A stretch of 64,000 nucleotides of DNA from Talpa occidentalis (lineage: Eukaryota; Chordata; Mammalia; Eulipotyphla; Talpidae), in contig NW_023604295.1 in NCBI RefSeq assembly GCF_014898055.3, positions 71,636,301 through 71,700,300 of the forward strand. Reading direction: 5' to 3'. Below the pieces are notes generated by a model, which worked only from the letters and a program-made list of their open reading frames with translations, ran no database searches and was not told where the DNA came from. Positions 13,904-24,500 of this stretch are shown here, one piece after another. Both the position numbers and the translations under genes were made by a program. The first letter of the stretch is position 1, and each line of letters opens with the position of its first letter.

Positions 13904-14585
13904 CTCATCTAAACTTTCTGATTCCTCTTTTTTTTTTATTGTCTCCAAATTTGCTTTCAATCTGTGCTCTTGTATTCCAAATCTGGTGTGTTCTTCAAAA
14001 AGGTTAATTAAAGAATCTTCCTCTCATTTTTTCATGGTTAGACTGTTCTTTTAAATCCCAGTTTAGGTACAGATCACTCACCCCCTCCCTACTCTCTCTG
14101 GCTCCTGGGATTTCTCTGTATTTCTGCCAACTCTTTTCTTTTTTAATGATAATCATATCAATTGTTTATAAAATTTAAATTTTAAAATTCAAACTTGAAA
14201 CCATATGCAGGAAGAGAAGATTTTTTTCATGCAAAACATCTTTTGTTATTAATTCTCATGAAAAAGCTTATTCTGAATGTACATATAATTGTGCATAGAG
14301 AGGTAGAAATGGAAATTATGAGTGTGTGAGCTAATTAATTGTGGCATATCAATTATATTTTAGTTTTTTTACTGCTGTGCCTATGGAGATATTGACATTT
14401 TATTAAATTAAGCATCATTTTGATTTCTTAGGCAAAAAAAGATAGATCTCCATGTGATTTACCTCATGTACTAGTTCCTTATGTCCAGATATTGCATGTA
14501 GAAACTTACCTGCAAAGGATTGTGGAAAATGTGATTTTAAGCTTTTTATCCTCTCTGATACAGAAAGGAATACCAGAAAGTAGTT

Positions 14586-15530
14586 TTGTTATATGGCAGG
14601 GCCAGTGGCATCCCGGGAATCCCAGCTACCTGCTTTAAATGGGTTCTGACATCAGGACAAAACATACTCCAGTGTGTAAGACCTTCAGTGGATAGGAACT
14701 TTAATGCACTTAGTGTGTGCTGGAGAGAGGACAAAAAATATAGTTACCAAATCAAGGGCCCAATGTTACCTAACTCTTATATGCAAATGCTCAGCCAAAC
14801 AGGGTTGGTCCAAGACTGGACCACTGACACCGAGAAGCTTGCACAAACCTAAGGCACCTTTTGGTGGGGACCCAAAGGAAAGGGGCAGAAAGGGCCAGGT
14901 AAGTCTGGAAGGAAAAGGGCCTCCCCTGGTGGCACCAGTGGTTGAGCGCCACACTGTGAAGCTGTCCTCTGCCTTTGCAGCGCCAGTTCGATCCTGGCCA
15001 GCCGGCAACAGTCCCGCATGGCGCGACAGACCTCTCCTGTCTCGCCTGCTGCTCCCCTCAGCAGTGTATTTCGTCAGTTTGCCTGTTCTGTTCCCCGTCT
15101 CTCTCTGGTGAATCCTCTCACCCTCTCGCACATCTGGCCTGTACCCCGGTTCTTGTATAAATAAATAAATCTTAAAAAAAAAAGTCTGGAAGGAAAAGAA
15201 CAAAATAAAAATCCAAATCAAGATAAAGACTGCCATTGTCAGTTTCCCCATGGGTATCGTACTCATAGCTCTGTCTCTTTCAAGTGCACCTTTCTATGTT
15301 CCCCAAGTCTCTGGTACAAGTCCAAAGCCAAGAAACAAGTGCAGCTTCTTCACATGTCTCTCTGCTCTGTGTGCCTCCTCAAAGACCTTTTCTTGATTTC
15401 CCTTCCTTCCTTTTCCCTGTCTTTTCTAACCTCTCCTCCCTGCTCAGCTCCATCTTTTCTTGGATGCGGCAGGGAACCTGGAAACTACCCTTTCCCTGGG
15501 GATTACCCTGTTATAGTATTATTGACTGAA
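14586..15530 (+). other. Unclassified GC-richer segment split by a SINE
   Basis: Leaving out the SINE (14917-15181), 14586-14916 and 15198-15530 are less AT-rich than the surroundings. A frame of 88 codons (14586-14852, starting MLYGRASGIPGIPATCFKW) is open, but I recognise no protein. It may be an eroded retroelement, a pseudogene or plain intron. Confidence 0.3.
14917..15181 (+). mobile_element. SINE subfamily B
   Basis: Head GGGCCTCCCCTGGTGGCACC. A perfect 16-base duplication AAGTCTGGAAGGAAAA is at 14901-14916 and 15182-15197. It splits an unclassified GC-richer stretch (14586-15530). Confidence 0.96.
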
Positions 15531-16224
15531 AGCCAATATTACTGTACCTTTTACATCAAAATTACAACTGAATTCCTAAGAATGTAATATCAAAAAAGGA
15601 AATCACCTGATTTTAGCAATGGGATTTTCATTTAAAGTAGCAATAATAAATATTTTATTGAAAAATTATTCATGACTCATTCATAATACAGAAATTGTAA
15701 ATTTTTCTAAAATGATAGCTTAGATCTATAGGTTAATATCAATAAACTTAATTCACCATACCCTTTTATGAAGGCATTCCTTAATGTGAAAATGTTGACA
15801 AGTAAATGAGTGAGGATATTCATGGGTATATTCAGGACTTCAAATGAACATAAATTTTTGAATCAGCATGAGTGAGTGACCTTAGTGGTGATTGAAGTGA
15901 GATTAATTTTATTGAGAATAATAAATTGCTGGGAAGATTAGACTTTGAAGAATTAAAAGAATTACAAATTATTGCTGAATAATAAATTGAAAATTCAAAA
16001 TAGATTAAGGCAACTTTCATTGCAAAGTACTTTTTGTCATTTGCAGTGGTGTTTACTAGTACCTTAAGGATTTAGAAAACTTATTTCCTGTAACTCTGGT
16101 GTTAGTTTTCTTTCCTCCTTGATAATGTTTTTTATTTTTTTTTAATAAAAATCTGTCCTTTCATTATTGAAACACTATCCCTGTAGTTATTTTGTTTTTT
16201 GCTTTTCTCAGTCCTATCTTTTAT

Positions 16225-16375
16225 CTCCTACTGCACTGGACTGCAGATCATAGAATCAGAAGCAAGGGTGATACGTAGGTAGGGTGGTGGTGGATAGAAA
16301 TAGGACTGAGGCATCTCATTTTAAAATGTTCCTCAGGTAGTTGTTACACATCCAGGGTTGAAAACTGCTGCAAAG
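16225..16375 (+). repeat. Possible MER5/Charlie-type remnant
   Basis: The end AAATGTTCCTCAGGTAGTTG followed by CCAGGGTTGAAAACTGCTG resembles the 3' end of hAT-Charlie elements. The family assignment is weak. Confidence 0.4.
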
Positions 16376-17196
16376 ACACTGATAAAAGTCTAATATTCTC
16401 TTTACTCAATTCAGGTGAAAAATGTTCATATTCCAAACATGTCACAGTTCAGTGTATACAAATCAATTTCAACAAGTGTTTAATTCCCTCTGTTAAGGCC
16501 ACAGGGGAAAGTATAATACATTTTAGAAAGATAGCTGTAAAATAGCATTCTTTTCCTCTTTCTGTTTTAGTGCTCATAGAAGTGAATCACAGGCATCCAG
16601 AAAATGTTTATGTCCATAAATATCCGTTCCCTGATTACTTCCCTTAAGTGAACATTGATCTGGAAATACTACAAATTTATTAGCTGACTTTCTTTTTCTT
16701 GTATCTATATAATATGAAATACCATTTATTTTATGATCTTTTATTCTTTGTCCTTCTGTGAGCATAGTGGATTTTAAATATGATTATAAAGTCTGGAGAA
16801 ATGAACATATTTTTTCATCCTTCTTGAGGAGTATTGTATTTTTAAATAAAAGTATTCATTTTCTTCTAAATTATATAGGGATCATTTTTTTAAGGAAATG
16901 CTTTAATGGTATTTGATCTTTGAGTGATGTGCCAAAAAAGGTAAAAAAAATAACATTTTGTGACTGGATGATATTTTTGATTGTGTTTAATAGCAGTATT
17001 TGTCCTTGGTCAAGTGTGCTTTCAGATAATAATTATAAAGGTGTGCCTATAAGATATCTTTTCTCATAAAGTACATGCTCTATAATCTTTTTTATGATTT
17101 AAGTATTTACATTTAAGCTGAGTTCTTTCATTGAGTTGCACAGATAAATATGTTAAATATCAATATTAATGTTCAACCTTCTTCAGGGAAGAGTTA

Positions 17197-17222
17197 TTGT
17201 TTGTTTGTTTGTTTGTTTGTTT
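17197..17222. repeat. (GTTT)n microsatellite
   Basis: About six TTTG/GTTT units in intron 3, not attached to any recognised element. Confidence 0.9.
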
Positions 17223-17962
17223 AACACTTCAATATGGTCATCTCTGTTCATTGCAGTAAGTGAATAACTTAAAATTTCCCCAGATGACTGAATGTGCCTC
17301 TAGTTCGGGGAAAGGAAAAGTCACATGGATAGATTTTTTTTTTTTTTTTTTTTTGAGCAGTCACTAGATGCATATTCCCTGAGCCTCACACAATGGACAG
17401 GTGGGTAGTTCTGTTGTCTATTTTTGATTTAATACATTTCCCTGTGTCTGTAGAAGGGTCATCACAATTGAAGATCAAAGCTCAAGTTTGTGCCCTGTGC
17501 TTTTGCTGTCTATGAAAGTAGTATCCATGTTTAATAATTTGAGTGTACCTGAACTCAGGTTTAAAATAAGCAACTATTGTGACGACTGTTACTTGCCACT
17601 GATTCTTCCCTTTGTCACTGTCTCCACCTCCAGTGCCTGCGTAGCTTACCAAAGGGTCATTTCAATTCCTGGCCAACTTTTGTGACCTATAGTAAAAGTC
17701 TAAAAAATAAGTTGACCAGAAATGATCCAAATACATATCTTGAGTTGCGTCTCACATGTAGTAGTTATCTATTCCCCGTTACACCACCATATATTTCATC
17801 ACTTTCTCATTTTTTCATGTGTGTACTTATTTCCCTATCAATATTCATACACATCTATTTGCAGTTTTCTTTTCTCTGAATGCTGCCTATACCAGACAAA
17901 GTACATGTCTTTTGTGGAAGAAAAAAAAAATAAAAGTGAGAGTGTTTAAATCTATGTTATGA

Positions 17963-18259
17963 GGGCCTCCCCGGTGGCGCAGTGGTTGAGCGCTGGGTTG
18001 TGAAGCTGCCCATGGCCTCTGCGGCGCCGGTTCGATCCCCGGCTGCTCCCAGCCACCAGAGGAGGGTCCCACATGGCGCGCAGACCTCTCCTGCCGCCCG
18101 CTGCTCCCCTCAGCAGTGTAGTTCGGTCCTTCTGCCTGCTCTGCTCCCCGCTCTGGCTCTGGTGAATTCTCTCACCTTCCCGTGCTTCTGACTGTACCCA
18201 GTGCATGTATAAACAAAACAAACAAACAAATAAAAATAAAAAAAAAAAAAAAAAAAAAT
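17963..18259 (+). mobile_element. SINE subfamily A
   Basis: Head GGGCCTCCCCGGTGGCGCAG, near-consensus body, tail of AAACAAACAAA type then a long A run. The duplication AATCTATGTTATGA is at 17949-17962 and 18260-18273. Confidence 0.96.
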
Positions 18260-18273
18260 AAATCTATGTTATG

Positions 18274-19553
18274 AAACCTTAATTTAAAAAGAACACTTAA
18301 ACATTTAGGAAGAATCATTTTCATCACTAGCAGTTTTCTTTATTAAATAGTCTTTAATTGTATTATTGAATATATTAGTTATAGTATATATTAAATATGT
18401 AATTGTGTGATTTCTCAAATAATCTTCTTTCTTAGAACTTTATATTCTGTGTCAAGGCTCTGGAAAGTTTTTAGACTTCCTTTTGGGTGTGAATTACTTC
18501 CCTTCCTACCCCCACTTTATATTTTACTTCATTACAGATTGCACTCCAAGTGATTGCTGAAGAATAGTATTCTTTTAATCAAATGATTCAATTTATCACC
18601 ATATATACTTGTAATTATACTTAATAAATAGAATGATTATAAAGAGAGCTTTAACTCATTTATGATAGTATCCCCCATCCTTACACTTCAGAAAATGCTT
18701 CTTAGATTTTTTTATTGGCATTATACCAGATTATAACTCTGTTTACTTAATAGAATTCTAGCCTTCACTGCACATGGCTGAGTCCCTTTGAAGCACACTT
18801 TTTCAGTAATGAAAACTCACTGATTTTTTCCCCTTTTCATGGCTTTTTTCTTTTATTACTGCATTGATCTTTCAATATCTTGGAAGTTTAAATCCTATAT
18901 TTTTATATCATGTGTAATTCATTTGTTTTCTAGTCTAAGGCACCTAATCAATCTTTACCTGATTACAACATTTCAACATTGTTCCTATTCTTTTCACTTA
19001 GGAGTAGTTATTCTCACTTGCTCAGGGATATCGTTTTCAATGCCTGCTTCCTAAATCTCACATAATCCCTTTGGATTGTGTCTTTTTGTAGTGACCTCAC
19101 TTTATAAGGTTTTTGTTCAGGTAATGTACTTGAAATGAAGCAAACACTTTATCAGTTCTACGTAGTGGTTTTTTTTTTTTTTTTTTTTTTTTCATTTCTT
19201 TATAGATTTGCCTCAGTCAAAAACAGAGACCAAAAAAAAAAAGTATCATAGCTGTAATTCTTCTTAACTAGACTGGATGATTGGAGAACTGAGGTGGAAA
19301 CCTTTGGGAGTAATACTCCTTTTTATAGATACAGGAGCATCTGTCTTTGTAAATCATTCTGAATAAGGACCTGCTTTTAAAGAAGCAACTACTGATCTTC
19401 ATTTCCTTTTTTTTTTTTTTTTGACAATATTATACAGTTTCTTCTCTGCCGTGTGTATTACAGAAATTAATGTTTATATCTCTGTAATTCTCAATTGGTG
19501 TTAAATCAGGAGCAAAATAGCTCTGGCTATTATCTCTCAAAAATGTTCTCTTT
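18274..19553. other. Intron 3 spacer, nothing recognised
   Basis: AT-rich, with long T runs near 19170 and 19408. Confidence 0.5.
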
Positions 19554-19826
19554 GGGACTCCCTGGTTGGCGCAGGTGGTTGAACGGAGCTCTATGAAGCT
19601 GTCCGCAGACTCTGCAGTGCCAGTTAGATCCCTGCCAGCTGGCGAGAATCCCACATGGCGGGGCAGACCTCTTGTGTCTCGCCAGCTGCTCCCCTCAACA
19701 GTGTATTTCAGTTAATCTGCCTCTTCTGTTCCCCACTCTGTCTCTGGTGAATCCTCTCACCCTCCCGCATATCTGGCCTGTACCCGGGTTCTTGTAAGCA
19801 TGAATAAATAAATATTTTTGTAAGAA
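19554..19826 (+). mobile_element. SINE subfamily B
   Basis: Head GGGACTCCCTGGTTGGCGCA and a 3' part of the CATATCTGGCCTGTACC type, with tail AATAAATAAATATTTTT. No clear duplication. Confidence 0.92.
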
Positions 19827-19994
19827 AAAGCTTTCCTTTTGTTTCATGTATTGCTGTCCATTTTCCAAAGCTTGGCATAGTTTGATCTCATGCTAATTTT
19901 TCACATTACAAATTTATTTTTTGTAACTAATATTTTTAGTCTTTTAAGGAAAATCCTTTCATTAGTAACATTGTTTTTGATAGAGAAATTTTTT

Positions 19995-20315
19995 TTTTTT
20001 ATAAGTTCAAAGACAGTCCAAGGTCGATTAGAAGGCACTTTTATTTATTTATTTATTTTTGATTATTAATTTATTTATACAAGCACTGGGTACAGTCAGA
20101 AGCGCGGGAGGGCAAGAGAATTCACCAGAGCCAGAGCAGGGAGAAGAACAGGCAGAAGGACCGAAGTACACTGCCGAGGGGAGCAGCGGGCTGCAGGAGA
20201 GGTCTGCGTGCCATGTGGGACCCTCACCCATTGGCCGGGGATCGAACCGGCACTGCAGAGGCTGCGGGCAGCTTCGCAGCCCAGCGCTCAACCGCTGCGC
20301 CACCAGGGGAGGCCC
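19995..20315 (-). mobile_element. SINE subfamily A with 3' transduced sequence
   Basis: The SINE body is 20064-20315 on the minus strand. Beyond its (TAAA)n tail lie about 45 bases of unique sequence (20003-20040), then an A run, and only then the duplication TGATAGAGAAATTTTT (19979-19994; right copy 20316-20331 with one extra A). The whole stretch therefore inserted as one unit. Confidence 0.85.
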
Positions 20316-20382
20316 TGATAGAGAAAATTTTTATTTCTACTTGAACTATTGTTATTAGAGTCAACTTTGGAAAGATTTCTTT

Positions 20383-20650
20383 TTTTTAAAGAATTATTTA
20401 TTTATTTATTTATACAAGCACTGGGTACAGTCAGAAGCGCGGGAGGGTAAGAGAATTCACCAGAGCCAGAGCAGGGAACGGAACAAGTAGACTGATGAAA
20501 TACACTGCTGAGGGGAGCAGCGGGCGGGGCAGGAGAGGTCTGCGTGCCATGTGGGACCCTCGCTGGAGGCCGGGGATTGAACCAGCACTGCTCAGGCTGC
20601 GGGCAGCTTCACAGCCCAGCGCTCAACCACTGCGCCACCAGGAGAGGCCC
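20383..20650 (-). mobile_element. SINE subfamily A
   Basis: Minus-strand copy with the duplication GGAAAGATTTCTT at 20369-20381 and 20651-20663. It sits only 52 bases from the right duplication of the preceding SINE. Confidence 0.95.
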
Positions 20651-20663
20651 GGAAAGATTTCTT

Positions 20664-21949
20664 GTTTCTGACTAAAGAAAATAAACTGAATTATGACACG
20701 TTTTAAAGTTAGAAATCCAAAACAACTAAAATAATGGCAGCCAACGAAAAATTATCAATAGGTTATTGCTTTCAAAGTTCAATTGATTTCTACCTTTTCT
20801 TAGTTAAGCTTATGGCAGGACTATTGCCTTTTCTTTTGTATATGTCCAGTACTGCATAACCTAAGAGTACAGGGGGCTTAATCTAATTATTTGATCTGTT
20901 TGCTACCTTTCTTAATCTCTGAACACTGTAGTGGTAAAGGGTATCACAAGAATATACTTTTTATGGTTACTTTATGTGTATATGTCTTTTTAAGATTGTT
21001 TGATTAATTGAAAATTGTGAAGTAAATTAAGAAACAGATCTCTGAAATGTATGAATTTTAGTATACAGATATAATTAACAGAAAATTAAAAACACTTTAA
21101 CATAACAGATATAATTATTTGTATCCAGAGAAGACTGAATATATAAACAATGGCAGTGTCGTTTATAGCTCATATATAACCCTACCAATTGATTATTTGT
21201 AGTTTTTGGAAAGTTTGTCCATAAAGTGTACAGATACATATATCAGGGTCTTGTTATTATTGGAAAACTGCCAATACTTCTATTGATATCTTGGTTTTAT
21301 TCCCTCATTAATTAAAATATAAACTGAGAGTTTAAAATGAAAGGTGCTTAAAATTCTGAATGAAATGTCTATAAGTATTATTAATATTGTTATTAATTTA
21401 TTATTGTTTTTCAATCATCTATTTACTTAAGTACTCTCATTTCTGTTTAATGAAACAAGTATATCAAATATTGGATAGATAAAATAGACCCTCAGCTTAT
21501 CCTTCTGTAAATTTAGAGTTATTATTTGTATCATGTAAAGGGTGGTACTTTTTATTCAATCTCTGAAAATAATTGCATGACAGTAGGCTAGCAATAAAAC
21601 CTGCGTACTTCAAACTCAATTTTTGAAGTCTCTGCTCTCAGTTCGGAAGTCCAGTGATGTTTATCTGAAGGGGTTTGCTTTTCCTGGGAATTGCCACGGA
21701 AGACTTACCTTGTTTAATGAAGGTCACTGAAATGCATTGGTGTACATGTTTGTCTGCTTTTGGTGAGTAGGAAGTTAATAAGAGATAAAATGGATTATTT
21801 AGACTACTCATCAAAATAATGTGAAATTTTAACTCATTCTAGCACTGACAAACTTTAATTAAATTTATGTTCTTTCCAGTTTATTCTTAGAAAGCAATTC
21901 TTCCTTTCTTTCCTTTGTTGCTCTGTTGGTTTTTATAGCTGCTGCTCAA
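20664..21949. other. Intron 3 spacer, nothing recognised
   Basis: AT-rich unique sequence between a SINE and an LTR-like repeat. Confidence 0.5.
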
Positions 21950-22410
21950 ATTTGGTGGCTTTAAATAACAGAAATTTGTTTTTTCACAGCTTTGGAGGCA
22001 ATTAGGTTAAAGATTGGAATTACTGGAAATAAAAGTATTATAAGCAAAGCCATGCTCCCTCTAGAAGCTGTGGGAAAAATTTGTTCCTTGCAACTTTCAG
22101 CTTCAGGTGGCTTGGGTTTTCTTGGCTAGTGTCCACATGAGTCCAGTGTCTGCTTCCTTGACCACATTATTTTTCCTCTCCTGTCTGTGTGTAAAATCTC
22201 CTTCTTAGAAAGTGATGTGTGATAGCACTCCTGCGTAGTCAAGATAATCGTTCCATCTTAAAATCCTTTAATCACAGGTGTCAAGACCCTCCCCAGCACC
22301 CCCCCCACTTTTTTGCCATATAATATATCGTTCCCACATTCTAAAAATTAGGATGTAGACCTTCCAAGGAGCTTTTTTTCAATCTTCTACAGGGGCAAAG
22401 AGACTCTTTT
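21950..22410 (+). repeat. Old dispersed repeat, LTR (MaLR)-like
   Basis: TTTGGTGGCTTTAAATAACA, GAAATTTG ... TCACAGCTTTGGAGGC, GCCATGCTCCCTCTAGAAGC and GTGTCAAGACCC recall the long terminal repeats of mammalian apparent LTR retrotransposons. There is no coding sequence. I am unsure of the family name. Confidence 0.5.
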
Positions 22411-22600
22411 TTTCTTACTGAATCTTAAAATTGTCCCAGAAGAAAAACAAACAAGATTGTGTAAAAAGGTATACTCATATTTTCCTTTTCTTCTGCTTTT
22501 TTTTTTAAAAAAAAACAAAGATTAGAAAATTTTGAGCTGAATTAAACTGCATTTAAGCTATTCATTTTAAATTACACTAAGCCATTTAAAAATGATAAGC

Positions 22601-22879
22601 GGGCCTCTCTGGTGGCACAGTGGTAGAGCGCTGGGTAGCGAAGCTGCCCACAGCCTCTGCAGCACCGGTTCGATCCCCGACTGCTCCCTGGCCACTGGAG
22701 GAGGGTCCACATGGCACGAAGACCTCTCCTGCTGCCCGCTGCTCCCCTAAGCAGTGTACTTTGGTCCTTCTGCCTGCTCTGCTCCCCGCTCTGGCTCTGG
22801 TGAATTCTCTCACCCTCCCGTGCTTCTGACTGTACCCAGTGCTTGTATAAATAAATAAATAAATCTTTAAAAAATAAAT
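22601..22879 (+). mobile_element. SINE subfamily A
   Basis: Head GGGCCTCTCTGGTGGCACAG, tail (TAAA)n. The duplication AAAAATGATAAGC is at 22588-22600 and 22880-22892. Confidence 0.96.
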
Positions 22880-22892
22880 AAAAATGATAAGC

Positions 22893-23890
22893 ATCTTCAA
22901 ATATCGTTTGTAAATATATTTCATCAGGACTCTGGTCATTAATAGAATCATCAGATTCTTCCCTGGGATATCAGTTATTTTTCTGCTTAATTATTATCTT
23001 TTGATTACTTTTTCTAATTTTTTATTTTTATCATATCCACTTCTAAAAATTATTTAAATCATATTATGTAAGTGTATCACATCAACATGTTATGTACCTT
23101 AAACTCATACATTATTATATGTATAATTGATACACATATAATAATAATTTCAATAAAGTTTAAAAAATACTTAAACACATGTGTAGAATACATGTAGATA
23201 CTCAGCACAGTATTGTACAGTGGTATGGCTATATCTATTGTTTAATATATAAAAGTTATTTGGTATATATTTTATATATTATTTGTTTGCATATATTTCA
23301 TTAATTTTATCAGTTGCATTAGATATTATTATATAAACTCAAAATAATTAAGAAGAGAGAGACAACCCCTTCATAAATTATAAATCTCTTTGGTTATTTC
23401 AGTACCTGATCAAGTAGTTATTTTGATTAGTATCCTTTCTTCAGCCATCTCTTTATGAATTGTTGTTTGTAAATAAATATTCATTTCATGGTATGTAGTG
23501 ATTTTGGAAGTATAATATGGACAAAGTAAATTATGTTATTCAATACTTGTGCCTTTTTTTCTTGGTCTTCTACTCATTCACTTATGAAGCCTCCAGTTAA
23601 ATGCAGTACTATTTTCCAGAGTACACTCATACTTCTAACCAGCTTTACACATCCATTGGTTTTATATAAAATTCTTGGCCACTCGAGGAACATCTTATCT
23701 TAGTAATTTTACAGTCCATAGGAACAATATTCTTTGGTAAGAAGCATTTCAAAAGGTACTCTTGGTACTGTTTCATATATTGTATATTTGAATTCTAAAT
23801 GACATTTTCTAAATAAAATTTTACTTCATACAGTTCACTGAGTCAGTATGACTTTTGCACAGGCAGGAGTGTCTTATTCACTTGCTTAAT
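22893..23890. other. Intron 3 spacer, nothing recognised
   Basis: Very AT-rich, with TATA-type runs around 23100-23340. Confidence 0.5.
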
Positions 23891-23903
23891 CTCGTAACAT
23901 CTT

Positions 23904-24184
23904 CTTTTTTTTTTTAAGATTGACTGACTGATTGATTGATTGATTTAGACAAGCACCGGGTACAGTCAGAAACCCGGGAGGGTGAGAGAATTCACCAGAG
24001 CCAGAGCAGGGAACAGAACAGGCAGACTGATGAAATACACTGCTGAGGGTAGCAGCGGGTGGCAGGAAGAGGTCTGTGCTCCATGTGGGACCCTCGCCTG
24101 CGGCCGGGGATCAAACTGGCACTGCAGAGGCTGCGGGCAGCTTCACAGCCCAGTGCTCAACTGCTACGCAACCAGGGGAGGCTC
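23904..24184 (-). mobile_element. SINE subfamily A with (TGAT)n tail, first of a pair
   Basis: Minus-strand copy whose tail repeat is TGAT/GATT rather than the usual TTTA (23923-23946). Flanks are CTCGTAACATCTT at 23891 and TCTAGTAACATCTTTT at 24185, the same target used by its neighbour. Confidence 0.94.
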
Positions 24185-24200
24185 TCTAGTAACATCTTTT

Positions 24201-24484
24201 TTTTTTTTTTTAAGATTTATTTATTTATTTACACAAGCGCTGGGTACAGTCAGAAGTGCAGGAGGTTGAGAGAATTCACCAGAGCCAGAATGGGGAGCAG
24301 AGCAGACAGACTGAAGTACACTGCTGAGAGGAGCAGCTGGTGGCTGGAGAGGTCTGCGCGCCTTGTGGGACCCTCGCCTAGCGGCCGGGGATTGAACCTG
24401 GGCTGCGGAGGCTGTGGGCAGCTTCGCAACCCAGTGCTCAACCGCAACCCAGTGCTCAACCGCTGAGCCACTGGGGAGGCCCCC
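24201..24484 (-). mobile_element. SINE subfamily A, second of a pair
   Basis: Minus-strand copy flanked by TCTAGTAACATCTTTT at 24185-24200 and 24485-24500. It contains an 18-base tandem duplication, CAACCCAGTGCTCAACCG, at 24427-24462. Confidence 0.95.
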
Positions 24485-24500
24485 TCTAGTAACATCTTTT

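Larger units (their letters stand above)
15531..17962. other. Intron 3 spacer
   Basis: Apart from the possible MER5-type remnant and the GTTT repeat, nothing was recognised. Confidence 0.5.

Noticed and set aside
14766..15266. A 166-codon minus-strand open frame
   Set aside because: Most of it is the antisense of the subfamily B SINE at 14917, whose complement stays open in many copies (phrases like GNRTGKLTKYTAEGSS recur at each SINE).
22586..22951. Recurrent small open frames of about 60-120 codons throughout the window with similar peptides
   Set aside because: The shared peptides come from the SINE sequence itself and do not represent a gene family.
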